Origin: Phycicoccus sp. Soil748 | Lineage (GTDB): Bacteria > Actinomycetota > Actinomycetes > Actinomycetales > Dermatophilaceae | Length of the DNA: 64,000 bases | NCBI RefSeq assembly: GCF_001428025.1 | Contig: NZ_LMSC01000007.1 | Location: 188,535-252,534, forward strand | Reading direction: 5' to 3' | Shown here: piece by piece, positions 28,005-36,062 of the stretch | How positions within the stretch are numbered: the first letter of the stretch is position 1 | How the letters are laid out: each line of letters begins with the position of its first letter | Program-made: the position numbers and the translations under genes | The notes under the pieces: generated by a model | What the model saw: the letters and a program-made list of their open reading frames with translations, nothing else | Told to the model about the DNA's origin: nothing | Database searches by the model: none

Positions 28005-28040
28005 CCCCGACGCGCTGTGACGCGCTCCAGCGCGTCGGGG
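28005..28040 (+). other. 12-bp hairpin in the leader of the lipid operon
   Basis: CCCCGACGCGCT at 28005-28016 pairs perfectly with 28029-28040 across a 12-nt loop. It is about 80 nt upstream of the first gene. It could be an attenuator or simply a stable leader structure. The rest of 27900-28120 shows no gene. Confidence 0.5.
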
Positions 28041-28120
28041 TCCGGCCGAGACCCCTCGCGCTGCCGTTGCCCCGTGCCGGGAGACGCGCGGCGGAGCACC
28101 GCTGCTGTCAGGATAGGCTC

Positions 28121-29350
28121 ATGAGCGAGCCGGTGCTGCCCGACGTGGCGGCGGGCCGGATCGTCGGGGTCGACGTCGCGCGGGCGCTGGCGCTGGTCGG
28201 CATGATGGCCACCCACGTCCTGCCTGGCCGGGTCGGCGACGAGGTGCCGTGGGTCCAACAGCTCGCGGGCGGTCGCGCGTCGGCCCTGTTCGCCGTGCTG
28301 GCCGGGGTCAGCATCGCGCTGGTCAGCGGGCGCACCACCCCGCTGCACGGCACCGCGCGCCGGGATGTGTCGGTGCGCCTGGTCGTGCGGGCGCTGCTCA
28401 TCGGCGCCCTCGGGCTCGCCCTCGGCACGGTGCCCACGGTGATCGCGGTCATCCTGGCCTACTACGGCCTGCTGTTCGTCCTCGGTCTTCCCTTCCTGGG
28501 CCTTCGGGCCCGGGCGCTGGCGGGCTGGGCGGTCGGCTGGGCGCTGGTTGCCCCGGTGGCCGCCCACCTGCTGCGTCCCCACCTGCCGCCGCACGAGGTC
28601 GGCAGCCCCACGCCGGGCGACCTCCTGCGACCGGGGCACCTGCTCTCCGAGCTGCTCCTGACCGGCTACTACCCGGCCGCGGTCTGGCTCGCCTACCTCC
28701 TCGCGGGTATGGCGCTGGGTCGCCTCGACCTGCGCCGCACCGCGACCGCGGCGCGCGTCGCCGTCGTCGGGGTGGTCACGGCCGTCGCCGCGACGCTGGT
28801 CTCCGCGGCGCTGCTGGGCCGCCCGGGTGCGCGAGCGGCCCTGGCCTCGACCTACCCCGACCTCGCGCACGCCGACCCCGAGCTGCGGACCGACCCCGGC
28901 GCCCTCGACGCCCTGCTGACCCACGGCCTGTCCGGGACCACGCCCACCGGTTCCTGGTGGTGGCTGGCCACGGTGGCACCCCACTCGGGGACCGCCCTCG
29001 ACCTGGCACAGACGACCGGCTCGGCGATGGCCGTGGTCGGCGGTTGCGTCCTGCTGGTGCGCCGCCGGCCGGACGTGTGGGCTGCGGTGTTCGGGGCCGG
29101 CGCGATGACCCTGTCCCTCTACACGCTGCACGTGCTGCTGATGGCGCAGGGCTGGTGGCCCGACTGGGAGGCTCCCGAGCACTTCGACGACCAGGTGCTC
29201 GTGGTGGCCGTGGTGGGGGCGTTCTTCGCCCTCGTGCCACTGCGCGGTCCGCTCGAGACGGTCGTCGCCGTGTTCTCCCAACAGGCCGGCCGGTGGGCGC
29301 GGCGGCTGCCAAGGCTCGAGCCCGCTGTCCACCGGGGGCACCCCGGCTGA
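28121..29350 (+). CDS. Heparan-alpha-glucosaminide acetyltransferase-like (DUF1624/DUF418) membrane protein
   Basis: A 409-residue polytopic protein with about ten helices. The N-terminus GVDVARALALVGMMATHVLP matches the first helix of DUF1624/HGSNAT-type membrane acyltransferases, with the His placed for catalysis. Further helices include VRALLIGALGLALG and a C-terminal MTLSLYTLHVLLMAQ typical of DUF418. It would move an acyl group across or onto a membrane substrate. ATG 28121 lies directly after CAGGATAGGCTC; no Shine-Dalgarno. It is the first gene of the lipid operon, although 62 nt separate it from the FAD gene. Confidence 0.78.
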   Translation: MSEPVLPDVAAGRIVGVDVARALALVGMMATHVLPGRVGDEVPWVQQLAGGRASALFAVLAGVSIALVSGRTTPLHGTARRDVSVRLVVRALLIGALGLALGTVPTVIAVILAYYGLLFVLGLPFLGLRARALAGWAVGWALVAPVAAHLLRPHLPPHEVGSPTPGDLLRPGHLLSELLLTGYYPAAVWLAYLLAGMALGRLDLRRTATAARVAVVGVVTAVAATLVSAALLGRPGARAALASTYPDLAHADPELRTDPGALDALLTHGLSGTTPTGSWWWLATVAPHSGTALDLAQTTGSAMAVVGGCVLLVRRRPDVWAAVFGAGAMTLSLYTLHVLLMAQGWWPDWEAPEHFDDQVLVVAVVGAFFALVPLRGPLETVVAVFSQQAGRWARRLPRLEPAVHRGHPG

Positions 29351-29412
29351 GGCAATCCGACCAGGCGCACACGACGAACGACCAGCAGTTGACCACGATC
29401 GGATGGACACCA

Positions 29413-30729
29413 ATGCCAGCACCACGCCGCGCCGTCATCGGCAGCGGGATCGCAGGACTCGCGGCCGCGCACGTGCTCAGCACGCGCGGCCCCGTCACCC
29501 TGTACGAAGCCGACAGCCGCCTCGGCGGCCACGCCGACACCCACGAGGTGCAGGTGGGAGGTCGCACCGTCGGCATCGACACCGGCTTCATCGTGCACAA
29601 CGACCGCACCTACCCGACCCTGCTGCGCCTGTTCGCCGAGCTGGGTGTGGCGACGCAGGAGTCGGACATGAGCATGTCCGTCCGGGACGACGAGTCGGGC
29701 CTGGAGTACGCCGGCGCCAAGAAGGCCAAGGGCCTGTTCCCCCGCAGGCGCAACCTCACCGACGCCGCGTACCTGCGGATGCTGACCGAGGTGCGCACGT
29801 TCCACCGCGAGGCGCGTGCGGTCCTGGCCCGGACGCTCGGCGACGACGGCGTCGACGAGACCCTGGGTGGCTTCGCCGAGCGCGTCGGCTTCACCACCTA
29901 CTTCACGCGGCACTTCCTCGAGCCGGTCGTGGCCGCCGTCTGGTCCTGCGACCCGTCCCTGTCCCTGGACTACCCGGCCCGCTACCTGTTCGAGTTCCTC
30001 GACCACCACGGCATGCTCACCGTCTTCGGGTCGCCGACGTGGCGCACCGTCACCGGTGGCTCCAAGCGCTACGTCGACGCGCTCGCAGCCGGTCTCGACG
30101 AGATCCGCCTCTCCAGCCCGGTGCGCTCCGTCGTGGAGACCTCGCTCGGCGTCGTCGTCGAGGACGCCCGGGGTGGATCGGAGACGTACGACTCGGTCGT
30201 GGTCGCCGCCCACCCGCACCAGGCGCTCGCCATGCTCGGCGAGGCGACCCCTACCCAGCGTGAGGTGCTCTCCTCGATCCACTATTCCAGCAACGTCGCC
30301 CAGCTGCACACCGACGAGGCGGTCCTGCCTCGCAGCGAGGGTGCGCGGGCCTCGTGGAACTACTGGCGGCGGCCCTCGGCTGCCGCCGGCACCGGGGTCC
30401 TGGTGACCTACGACCTCACGCGGCTGCAGCGGCTGGACGTGCGGGGACCGCGGTTCCTGGTCACCCTCAACGGCATGGACTGCGTCGACCAGGCGAAGGT
30501 GCTCGACACCATGTACTACGAGCACCCCCTCTACACGCCGGAATCCGTTGCGGCGCAACGTCGCCTGCCGGTGATCAACACTGCGCGCATCGCGTTCGCC
30601 GGCGCCTACCACGGCTGGGGGTTCCACGAGGACGGCGCCCTCGCGGGCGTCCGCGCCGCAGCGGCCCTGGGCGTCGACTGGGACGAGCCGGCAGGGCGGC
30701 CGGTGCCGACGGAAGCGGCGGTGCGGTGA
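29413..30729 (+). CDS. FAD-dependent amine-oxidase-like oxidoreductase (lipid desaturase/isomerase type)
   Basis: A 438-residue flavoprotein. The N-terminal Rossmann motif is AVIGSGIAGLAAAHVLS, followed by VTLYEADSRLGGHADTHEV and GIDTGFIVHNDRTYP. This is the amine oxidase/phytoene desaturase-like group found next to CFA synthases and DUF1365. Homologous clusters make modified fatty acids, and in Rhodobacter furan fatty acid synthesis a related protein (UfaD) acts on phospholipid acyl chains. ATG 29413 lacks a strong ribosome site; TTGACC at 29380 may be a -35. The stop overlaps the DUF1365 start. Confidence 0.85.
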   Translation: MPAPRRAVIGSGIAGLAAAHVLSTRGPVTLYEADSRLGGHADTHEVQVGGRTVGIDTGFIVHNDRTYPTLLRLFAELGVATQESDMSMSVRDDESGLEYAGAKKAKGLFPRRRNLTDAAYLRMLTEVRTFHREARAVLARTLGDDGVDETLGGFAERVGFTTYFTRHFLEPVVAAVWSCDPSLSLDYPARYLFEFLDHHGMLTVFGSPTWRTVTGGSKRYVDALAAGLDEIRLSSPVRSVVETSLGVVVEDARGGSETYDSVVVAAHPHQALAMLGEATPTQREVLSSIHYSSNVAQLHTDEAVLPRSEGARASWNYWRRPSAAAGTGVLVTYDLTRLQRLDVRGPRFLVTLNGMDCVDQAKVLDTMYYEHPLYTPESVAAQRRLPVINTARIAFAGAYHGWGFHEDGALAGVRAAAALGVDWDEPAGRPVPTEAAVR

Positions 30730-31457
30730 AGGCCCCGGCCTCGACGCGCATCTACGCGACCTCGGTCCACCATGCGCGCAAGGAGCCGGTGGCACACCGG
30801 TTCCGGACCCGCAGCCAGCAGTGGCTCGTCGACGTCGACGACCTGCCGCAGCTGGGACGCCTCGCGCCCCTGGCACGGTTCGAGTCGCGTGACCACCTCG
30901 GCGACCCGGGACGCACCCTGCGGCAGAACATCGACACCTTCCTCGCGTCCCGGGGCGTCGACCTCGGGGGCGGACGGGTGATGATGCTCGCCGTGCCCCG
31001 GGTGCTCGGGACCGTCTTCAACCCGATCAGTCTCTTCTGGTGCCACGGCCGCGACGGACGCCTGGTGTGCACCGTGGTCGAGGTGCACAACACCTACGGC
31101 GACCGCCACGCCTACCTCGTGCACGCCGACGACCGCGGCCGTGCGGAGGTCGACAAGGCGCTCTACGTCAGCCCCTTCAACGACGTCTCCGGCTCCTACA
31201 GCCTCGTGGTGCCCGAGCCCGACGACCAGCTCCGCGTCCAGGTCGTCCTGCGCCGTCCGGGCCACGCCCCGTTCGTCGCCGGCATGACCGGCCGGGCGCT
31301 GCCGGTGCGGACCAGCACCGTCCTGCGCTTGGCGCTCACCCAACCCCTCGAACCCCTGGCCGTCTCGGCGCGCATCCGCATCCACGGCATCTGGCTGTGG
31401 CTGCGGCGCCTGCCGGTCCAGCCCCGACCTTCCCACCACCAGGAGGCAGTCCAGTGA
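30726..31457 (+). CDS. DUF1365 protein
   Basis: A 243-residue DUF1365 protein. Typical segments are YATSVHHARKEPVAHRFRT at the N-terminus, FNPISLFWCHGRDG in the middle and YVSPFNDVSGSYSL later. DUF1365 always travels with FAD amine-oxidase-like proteins and CFA-type methyltransferases. Its biochemical role is not settled. GTG 30726 overlaps the previous stop (GTGA), and its own stop overlaps the next GTG. Confidence 0.9.
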   Translation: MKAPASTRIYATSVHHARKEPVAHRFRTRSQQWLVDVDDLPQLGRLAPLARFESRDHLGDPGRTLRQNIDTFLASRGVDLGGGRVMMLAVPRVLGTVFNPISLFWCHGRDGRLVCTVVEVHNTYGDRHAYLVHADDRGRAEVDKALYVSPFNDVSGSYSLVVPEPDDQLRVQVVLRRPGHAPFVAGMTGRALPVRTSTVLRLALTQPLEPLAVSARIRIHGIWLWLRRLPVQPRPSHHQEAVQ

Positions 31458-32791
31458 CCACCGCCACCGCCGGCCTCTCCACGAGCCCGGTCATCGACCC
31501 CACCCGCTGGCCCGACCTGACGGCCCGTCGGGCCAGGGTCCGTCGCGCCGTCGAGGGCGCTGTCGCGCGCCGCATCTTCCTGTCCGTCGTCCGCCGCCTG
31601 CCCGTGCGCGTGCAGATCGGCCGCGAGGCGATCGTCGGCGGGGGCATCGGCGACCTTGCCGCGCCCCTCATGGTGATCGAGCGGCCCGACGCGTTCTTCG
31701 CGGCCGTCGGAGCCGGGGGGCTCATCGGCTTCGGCGAGTCCTACATGGTCGGTGACTGGAACGCCGAGGACCTCGGCGGGCTGCTCGAGATCTTCGCCGC
31801 CCAGATGGGCACCCTGATCCCCGAGCCGCTGCAGCGGCTGCGCGCGTTCTACGTCGCCCGGGCCCCGCACACCGAGAAGAACACGACGACCAACACCCGC
31901 AACAACATCGCGCGCCACTACGACCTGTCCAACGACATGTTCGCGACGTTCCTCGACAGCACGCTGAGCTACTCCTCGGCCCTGTTCGAGGCGGACGACG
32001 TGGCCGGCACCCCGCTGGCGGGGGAGCGCGTGACGCTCAGCACCCCGCACCTCGTGCCCACGTGGGAGGCGCTGGCCGAGGCCCAGGGCCGCAAGGTGGA
32101 GCGCATGCTCGACTCGGCCGGGGTGGGCGACGGGACGCGGGTGCTGGAGATCGGCACCGGGTGGGGTGAGCTGGCGATCCGCGCCGCCCGGCGGGGGGCC
32201 AGCGTCGTCTCGGTGACGCTGTCGTCGGAGCAGCAGGCTCTCGCCCGCGAGCGTATCGCCGCAGCCGGGTTCGCCGACAGGGTCGACGTCGAGCTGCTCG
32301 ACTACCGGCTCGTCGAGGGCGAGTTCGACGCGGTCGTCTCCGTGGAGATGATCGAGGCCGTGGGCCACGACTACTGGGGTGAGTACTTCCGCACCATCGA
32401 CCGGGTGCTCGCGCCGGGCGGCAAGGTGGCGGTCCAGGCGATCACCATGCCGCACGACCGCATGCTGGCCACGCGCTACACCTACACGTGGATCCACAAG
32501 TACATCTTCCCCGGGGGCTTCCTGCCCTCGACCCAGGCGATCATCGACGTCAACCGCGTAGAGACCTCGCTCCGCGTGACCGAGCGGCTCTCCTTCGGCC
32601 AGCACTACGGTGAGACGTTGCGGCTGTGGGACGAGCGCTTCCTGGCCTCGCTCGACCGCATCCACCAGCTCGGCTTCGACGAGGTCTTCGACCGCATGTG
32701 GCACTTCTACCTCGAGTACTCGCGGGCGGGCTTCCGCTCCGGCTACCTCGACGTCCAACAGCTCGTCCTCGAGAGGGAGGGGGGCCGATGA
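31454..32791 (+). CDS. Cyclopropane-fatty-acyl-phospholipid synthase family methyltransferase (copy 1)
   Basis: A 445-residue SAM enzyme. The N-terminal half contains a lipid-binding region (GFGESYMVGDWNAEDL). The SAM site is VLEIGTGWGELAIRAARRG, and the CFA-type catalytic region is MIEAVGHDYWGEYF with HKYIFPGGFLPS. It would transfer a methyl(ene) group from SAM to an unsaturated acyl chain of a membrane phospholipid. AGGAGG precedes GTG 31454. It ends in an ATGA overlap with copy 2. Of the pair it looks closer to true CFA synthases. Confidence 0.92.
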   Translation: MTTATAGLSTSPVIDPTRWPDLTARRARVRRAVEGAVARRIFLSVVRRLPVRVQIGREAIVGGGIGDLAAPLMVIERPDAFFAAVGAGGLIGFGESYMVGDWNAEDLGGLLEIFAAQMGTLIPEPLQRLRAFYVARAPHTEKNTTTNTRNNIARHYDLSNDMFATFLDSTLSYSSALFEADDVAGTPLAGERVTLSTPHLVPTWEALAEAQGRKVERMLDSAGVGDGTRVLEIGTGWGELAIRAARRGASVVSVTLSSEQQALARERIAAAGFADRVDVELLDYRLVEGEFDAVVSVEMIEAVGHDYWGEYFRTIDRVLAPGGKVAVQAITMPHDRMLATRYTYTWIHKYIFPGGFLPSTQAIIDVNRVETSLRVTERLSFGQHYGETLRLWDERFLASLDRIHQLGFDEVFDRMWHFYLEYSRAGFRSGYLDVQQLVLEREGGR

Positions 32792-34104
32792 CCGCGACGC
32801 AGACCACCACCACCCGCACCACGACGACGTCCGTGCCGGGGGTGGCGACCGAGGTCGCCGAGGCCCTGGCGCCGTTCGTGGGCGGTGAGCTGCCCGTGCG
32901 CCTGACCGCCTGGGACGGCAGCAGCGCCGGACCGGCCGATGCGCCCCATGTCGTGCTCCGCTCGCCGCGGGCGCTGCGACGCCTGCTGCGCCACCCCGGC
33001 GAGCTCGGCGCGGCGCAGGCCTACGTCACCGGCGAGCTCGACGTGGAGGGCGACCTCGGCACGGCACTGACCCACGTGTGGGACGTCGCGCACGAGCGCG
33101 GGCTGGGCGGCATACGCCCGACGCCGGCGACGCTCGCCGCAGTCGTCAAGGTGGCGAAGAGCGTTGGGGCACTAAGCATCCCGCTGCCCCCTCCGGCGAG
33201 CCAGGCCGTCCTCAAGGGGCGCCTGCACAGCCTCGGCCGCGACAGGCAGGCCATCCACCACCACTACGACCTGTCCAACGAGTTCTACGAGCTCATCCTC
33301 GACCCGCACATGGCCTACTCGTGCGGCTACTGGACCTCCGACGATCCCGACTACACGGTCGAGGACGCCCAGCGGGACAAGCTCGACCTCGTCTGCCGCA
33401 AGCTCGGCCTCGAGCCCGGGATGCGGCTGCTCGACATCGGCTGTGGCTGGGGCTCGATGAGCCTGTACGCCGCCGAGCACTTCGGCGCCCAGGTCACCGG
33501 GGTGACGATCGCCGCCGAGCAGAAGAAGCTCATCGACGCCCGCATCGCCGAGCGCGGCCTGCAGGACAGGGTCGAGATCCGGCTGCAGGACTACCGCGAC
33601 GTGCCGGACAGCGGCTTCGACGCGGTCGTCTCGTTGGAGATGGGGGAGCACGTCGGGCAGCGCAACTACCGCACCTACACCCACGTGCTGCACAACCGCG
33701 TCCGCCCCGGTGGGCGGGTCCTCATCCAGCAGATGTCGCGCCGGGGCCGTCACCCGGGCGGTGGGCCGTTCATCGAGTCCTTCATCGCCCCCGACATGAC
33801 GATGCGCCCGGTCGGGCAGACCGTCGACCTGATCGAGGAGTCGGGGCTGGAGGTGCGCGACGTGCACGCCCTGCGTGAGCACTACGTGCGCACCGTCGAC
33901 GCCTGGCACGACACGTTCGAGGCCAACTGGGACCGCGCCGTCGCCCTCGTGGGCGAGGAGGTGGCGCGGGTCTGGCGCCTCTACCTCGTGGGTGGGTCGA
34001 TGGCCTTCCGCGACGGTCGCATGGGGGTCGACCAGATCCTCTCCGTCCGCCCGGACCGCGGCACCTCGGGTCTTCCCCCGCAGCGACCGACGACGTGGTC
34101 GTGA
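32788..34104 (+). CDS. CFA-synthase family methyltransferase (copy 2)
   Basis: A 438-residue SAM enzyme with a Thr-rich N-terminus. Visible motifs are HHHYDLSNEFYELILDPHMA, the SAM loop LLDIGCGWGSMSLYAAEHFG, VSLEMGEHVGQRNYRTY and GGGPFIESFIAPDMTMRPV. Unlike copy 1, it lacks the KYIFPGG element and has FIESFIAPD, so it may methylate rather than cyclopropanate; related proteins include those used for branched (tuberculostearic) or methylated acyl chains. ATG 32788 overlaps the copy 1 stop. Confidence 0.9.
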   Translation: MTATQTTTTRTTTTSVPGVATEVAEALAPFVGGELPVRLTAWDGSSAGPADAPHVVLRSPRALRRLLRHPGELGAAQAYVTGELDVEGDLGTALTHVWDVAHERGLGGIRPTPATLAAVVKVAKSVGALSIPLPPPASQAVLKGRLHSLGRDRQAIHHHYDLSNEFYELILDPHMAYSCGYWTSDDPDYTVEDAQRDKLDLVCRKLGLEPGMRLLDIGCGWGSMSLYAAEHFGAQVTGVTIAAEQKKLIDARIAERGLQDRVEIRLQDYRDVPDSGFDAVVSLEMGEHVGQRNYRTYTHVLHNRVRPGGRVLIQQMSRRGRHPGGGPFIESFIAPDMTMRPVGQTVDLIEESGLEVRDVHALREHYVRTVDAWHDTFEANWDRAVALVGEEVARVWRLYLVGGSMAFRDGRMGVDQILSVRPDRGTSGLPPQRPTTWS

Positions 34105-34892
34105 TGTTCGACGGCTCGAACTTCGTTGCGGTCAGCGGACTCTCGCTGCTGGCAGTCCTCGTGCTCATGGCCGTGACCGCCGTGGTGGGCGCGCGCCAGG
34201 GGCGGGTCAGCGTGGTCGACACCACGTGGGGGCTCGGGTTCGTCGTCGTGGCGCTCGTGGCTGCCCTCGTCGGCGACGGCACCGGCTGGCGGCGACTCGC
34301 CCTCGTGCTGGTCGTCGCCGTGTGGGGCCTGCGCCTCGCCTGGCACGTCACGCGGCGCAACGCCGGTAAGGGCGAGGACCCGCGCTATGAGGAGATGCTG
34401 GCCAAGGAGGAGGGCAACCCCACCTGGGTCGCGATCCGCAAGGTCTACCTCGTGCAGGGCGCGGCCGTGTGGTTCGTCTCCCTGCCCATCCAGGTCAGTG
34501 CCGCGGCCGGCCCCGGGGTCACCGCGGTGGCCGTCGTCGGACTGCTGCTCTGGGCGGTCGGGCTCGCCTTCGAGGCGGTCGGCGACGCCCAGCTCAGGGC
34601 GTTCAAGGCCGACTCCTCCAACAAGGGCAAGGTCATGGACCGTGGCCTGTGGTCCTGGACGCGGCACCCCAACTACTTCGGCGACTCCTGCGTCTGGTGG
34701 GGCATCTACCTGGTCTCCGCGAGCGCATGGCCCGGGGTCCTGACCTTCCTGTCGCCGGTCGTCATGACCTACTTCCTCGTCTTCGCCACCGGCGCCCGGT
34801 TGCTCGAGAAGCACATGGGCGAGCGACCCGGCTACGCCGATTACCGCCAGCGCACGAGCTACTTCCTTCCCCGTCCGCCCAGGAAGGCCTGA
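34104..34892 (+). CDS. DUF1295 membrane protein (steroid 5-alpha-reductase-like fold)
   Basis: A protein of about 262 residues with roughly six helices. The C-terminal signature is DRGLWSWTRHPNYFGDSCVW, the NADPH-binding-type RHPNY motif of the DUF1295/isoprenylcysteine methyltransferase-like fold. It starts at ATG 34104 (or GTG 34101), overlapping the stop of copy 2 (TGATG). DUF1295 proteins are regular partners of CFA/FAD/DUF1365 clusters and may reduce an acyl or lipid intermediate; that role is inferred. It is the last gene of the operon. Confidence 0.87.
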   Translation: MFDGSNFVAVSGLSLLAVLVLMAVTAVVGARQGRVSVVDTTWGLGFVVVALVAALVGDGTGWRRLALVLVVAVWGLRLAWHVTRRNAGKGEDPRYEEMLAKEEGNPTWVAIRKVYLVQGAAVWFVSLPIQVSAAAGPGVTAVAVVGLLLWAVGLAFEAVGDAQLRAFKADSSNKGKVMDRGLWSWTRHPNYFGDSCVWWGIYLVSASAWPGVLTFLSPVVMTYFLVFATGARLLEKHMGERPGYADYRQRTSYFLPRPPRKA

Positions 34893-34921
34893 GGGGCGCC
34901 CGCACTGTCCGACCCGGCGGC

Positions 34922-34927
34922 TAGGGT
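34922..34927 (+). promoter_or_regulatory. -10 hexamer TAGGGT before the HIT gene
   Basis: TAGGGT ends 7 nt before GTG 34935, again without a ribosome site. It marks a new transcription unit after the lipid operon. Confidence 0.55.
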
Positions 34928-34934
34928 CCATCGG

Positions 34935-35357
34935 GTGGACTGCCTCTTTTGCCGGATCGTCGACGGCTCCGTGCCGGCCACCGTCGTCGTCGACGAGCCG
35001 TTCGTCCTCGGGTTCCTCGACACCCGTCCGCTGTTCAAGGGGCACGTCCTGCTGGTGCCGCGCATCCACGTCGACACCTTCGCCGACCTGCCCGCCGAGC
35101 TGCTGCCGGTGCTCATGGGGGCAGCCCAGCGCACGGCCGGGGCCGTCGTCGCGGGGCTCGGCGCGCAGGGCTCGTTCGTCGCGATGAACAACGTCGTGTC
35201 GCAGTCGGTCCCGCACCTGCACGTGCACGTCGTGCCGCGCACCAAGGGCGACGGCCTGCGCGGGTTCTTCTGGCCGCGCACCAAGTACGCCTCGGACGAC
35301 GAGGCACGGGAGTACGCCGCTCGCGTCGCCGCCGCCCTCGAGCCTCCCCGCGCATGA
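34935..35357 (+). CDS. HIT family nucleotide hydrolase
   Basis: A 140-residue histidine-triad protein. It has an N-terminal zinc-type CLFC motif and the catalytic triad PHLHVHVVPR (about residues 93-102), where the central His attacks a nucleotide phosphate. The length is normal for the family. The substrate may be a dinucleotide or an AMP-linked adduct. The stop overlaps the MGMT ATG. Confidence 0.93.
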   Translation: MDCLFCRIVDGSVPATVVVDEPFVLGFLDTRPLFKGHVLLVPRIHVDTFADLPAELLPVLMGAAQRTAGAVVAGLGAQGSFVAMNNVVSQSVPHLHVHVVPRTKGDGLRGFFWPRTKYASDDEAREYAARVAAALEPPRA

Positions 35358-35875
35358 GCGGCGCGGCACCGGGTGGCCCGAGGACCCACTCGGTCCTCGC
35401 GTCCCCGATCGGTGAGCTCACCGTCGTGGCGCAGGACGGCGCGCTCGTGGCGGTCCACATGGACGCGGCGAAGCACCGTCCCGACGACTCGTGGTTCGGT
35501 GAGCGCGACGACGACGCGTTCGAGGCTGCGGCGACCCAGCTCGAGGAGTACTTCGACCGCAGGCGCACGTCCTTCGACCTGCCCCTCGCACCGGTGGGCA
35601 ACGCCTTCGAGCAGCGGGTCTGGGCCCTGCTGCGCGAGATCCCGTACGGCGAGACCCGCAGCTACGGCGACCTCGCGCGGGCCCTGGGCGATGTCGGGTT
35701 CAGCCAGGCGGTGGGTGCTGCGAACGGACGCAACCCGCTGGCCATCGTGGTCCCGTGCCACCGGGTGGTCGGTGCCGACGGCAGCCTGGTGGGGTATGCC
35801 GGGGGCCTGGACCGCAAGCGGTTCCTGCTCGCGGTGGAGGAGTCCGAGGACACGCGGTCACAGCGGCTCTTCTGA
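35354..35875 (+). CDS. Methylated-DNA-protein cysteine methyltransferase
   Basis: A 173-residue O6-alkylguanine-DNA alkyltransferase. The acceptor cysteine is in IVVPCHRVVG (PCHRV), preceded by the winged-helix segment GETRSYGDLARALG and VGAANGRNPLA with the Asn and Arg used for base flipping. It removes alkyl groups from guanine by suicide transfer. ATG 35354 overlaps the HIT stop, so the genes are coupled. Confidence 0.93.
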   Translation: MSGAAPGGPRTHSVLASPIGELTVVAQDGALVAVHMDAAKHRPDDSWFGERDDDAFEAAATQLEEYFDRRRTSFDLPLAPVGNAFEQRVWALLREIPYGETRSYGDLARALGDVGFSQAVGAANGRNPLAIVVPCHRVVGADGSLVGYAGGLDRKRFLLAVEESEDTRSQRLF

Positions 35876-36062
35876 CGCCCTGCGACCACGCGTCCGCCGG
35901 CGCGGGTGGGCGTGGGTCGGTGGTCGCCGGCGGTGCCGGTGTGGCTGGTGGTGCCAGTGACCGTTCTGGCCTCGTCCGTTCGTGCCGAACACGTGCCGTC
36001 CACGAGCCCTTGCAGGCGTCGCAGGGCAGGCTGCTGGGGTCGAGAGAGGGGCAGGGGACGGC

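Noticed and set aside
27671-28120. 150-codon N-terminal extension of the membrane acyltransferase-like protein
   Set aside because: It overlaps the MerR promoter and the repeat operator, has no coding character, and the ATG at 28121 begins the family's first helix region.
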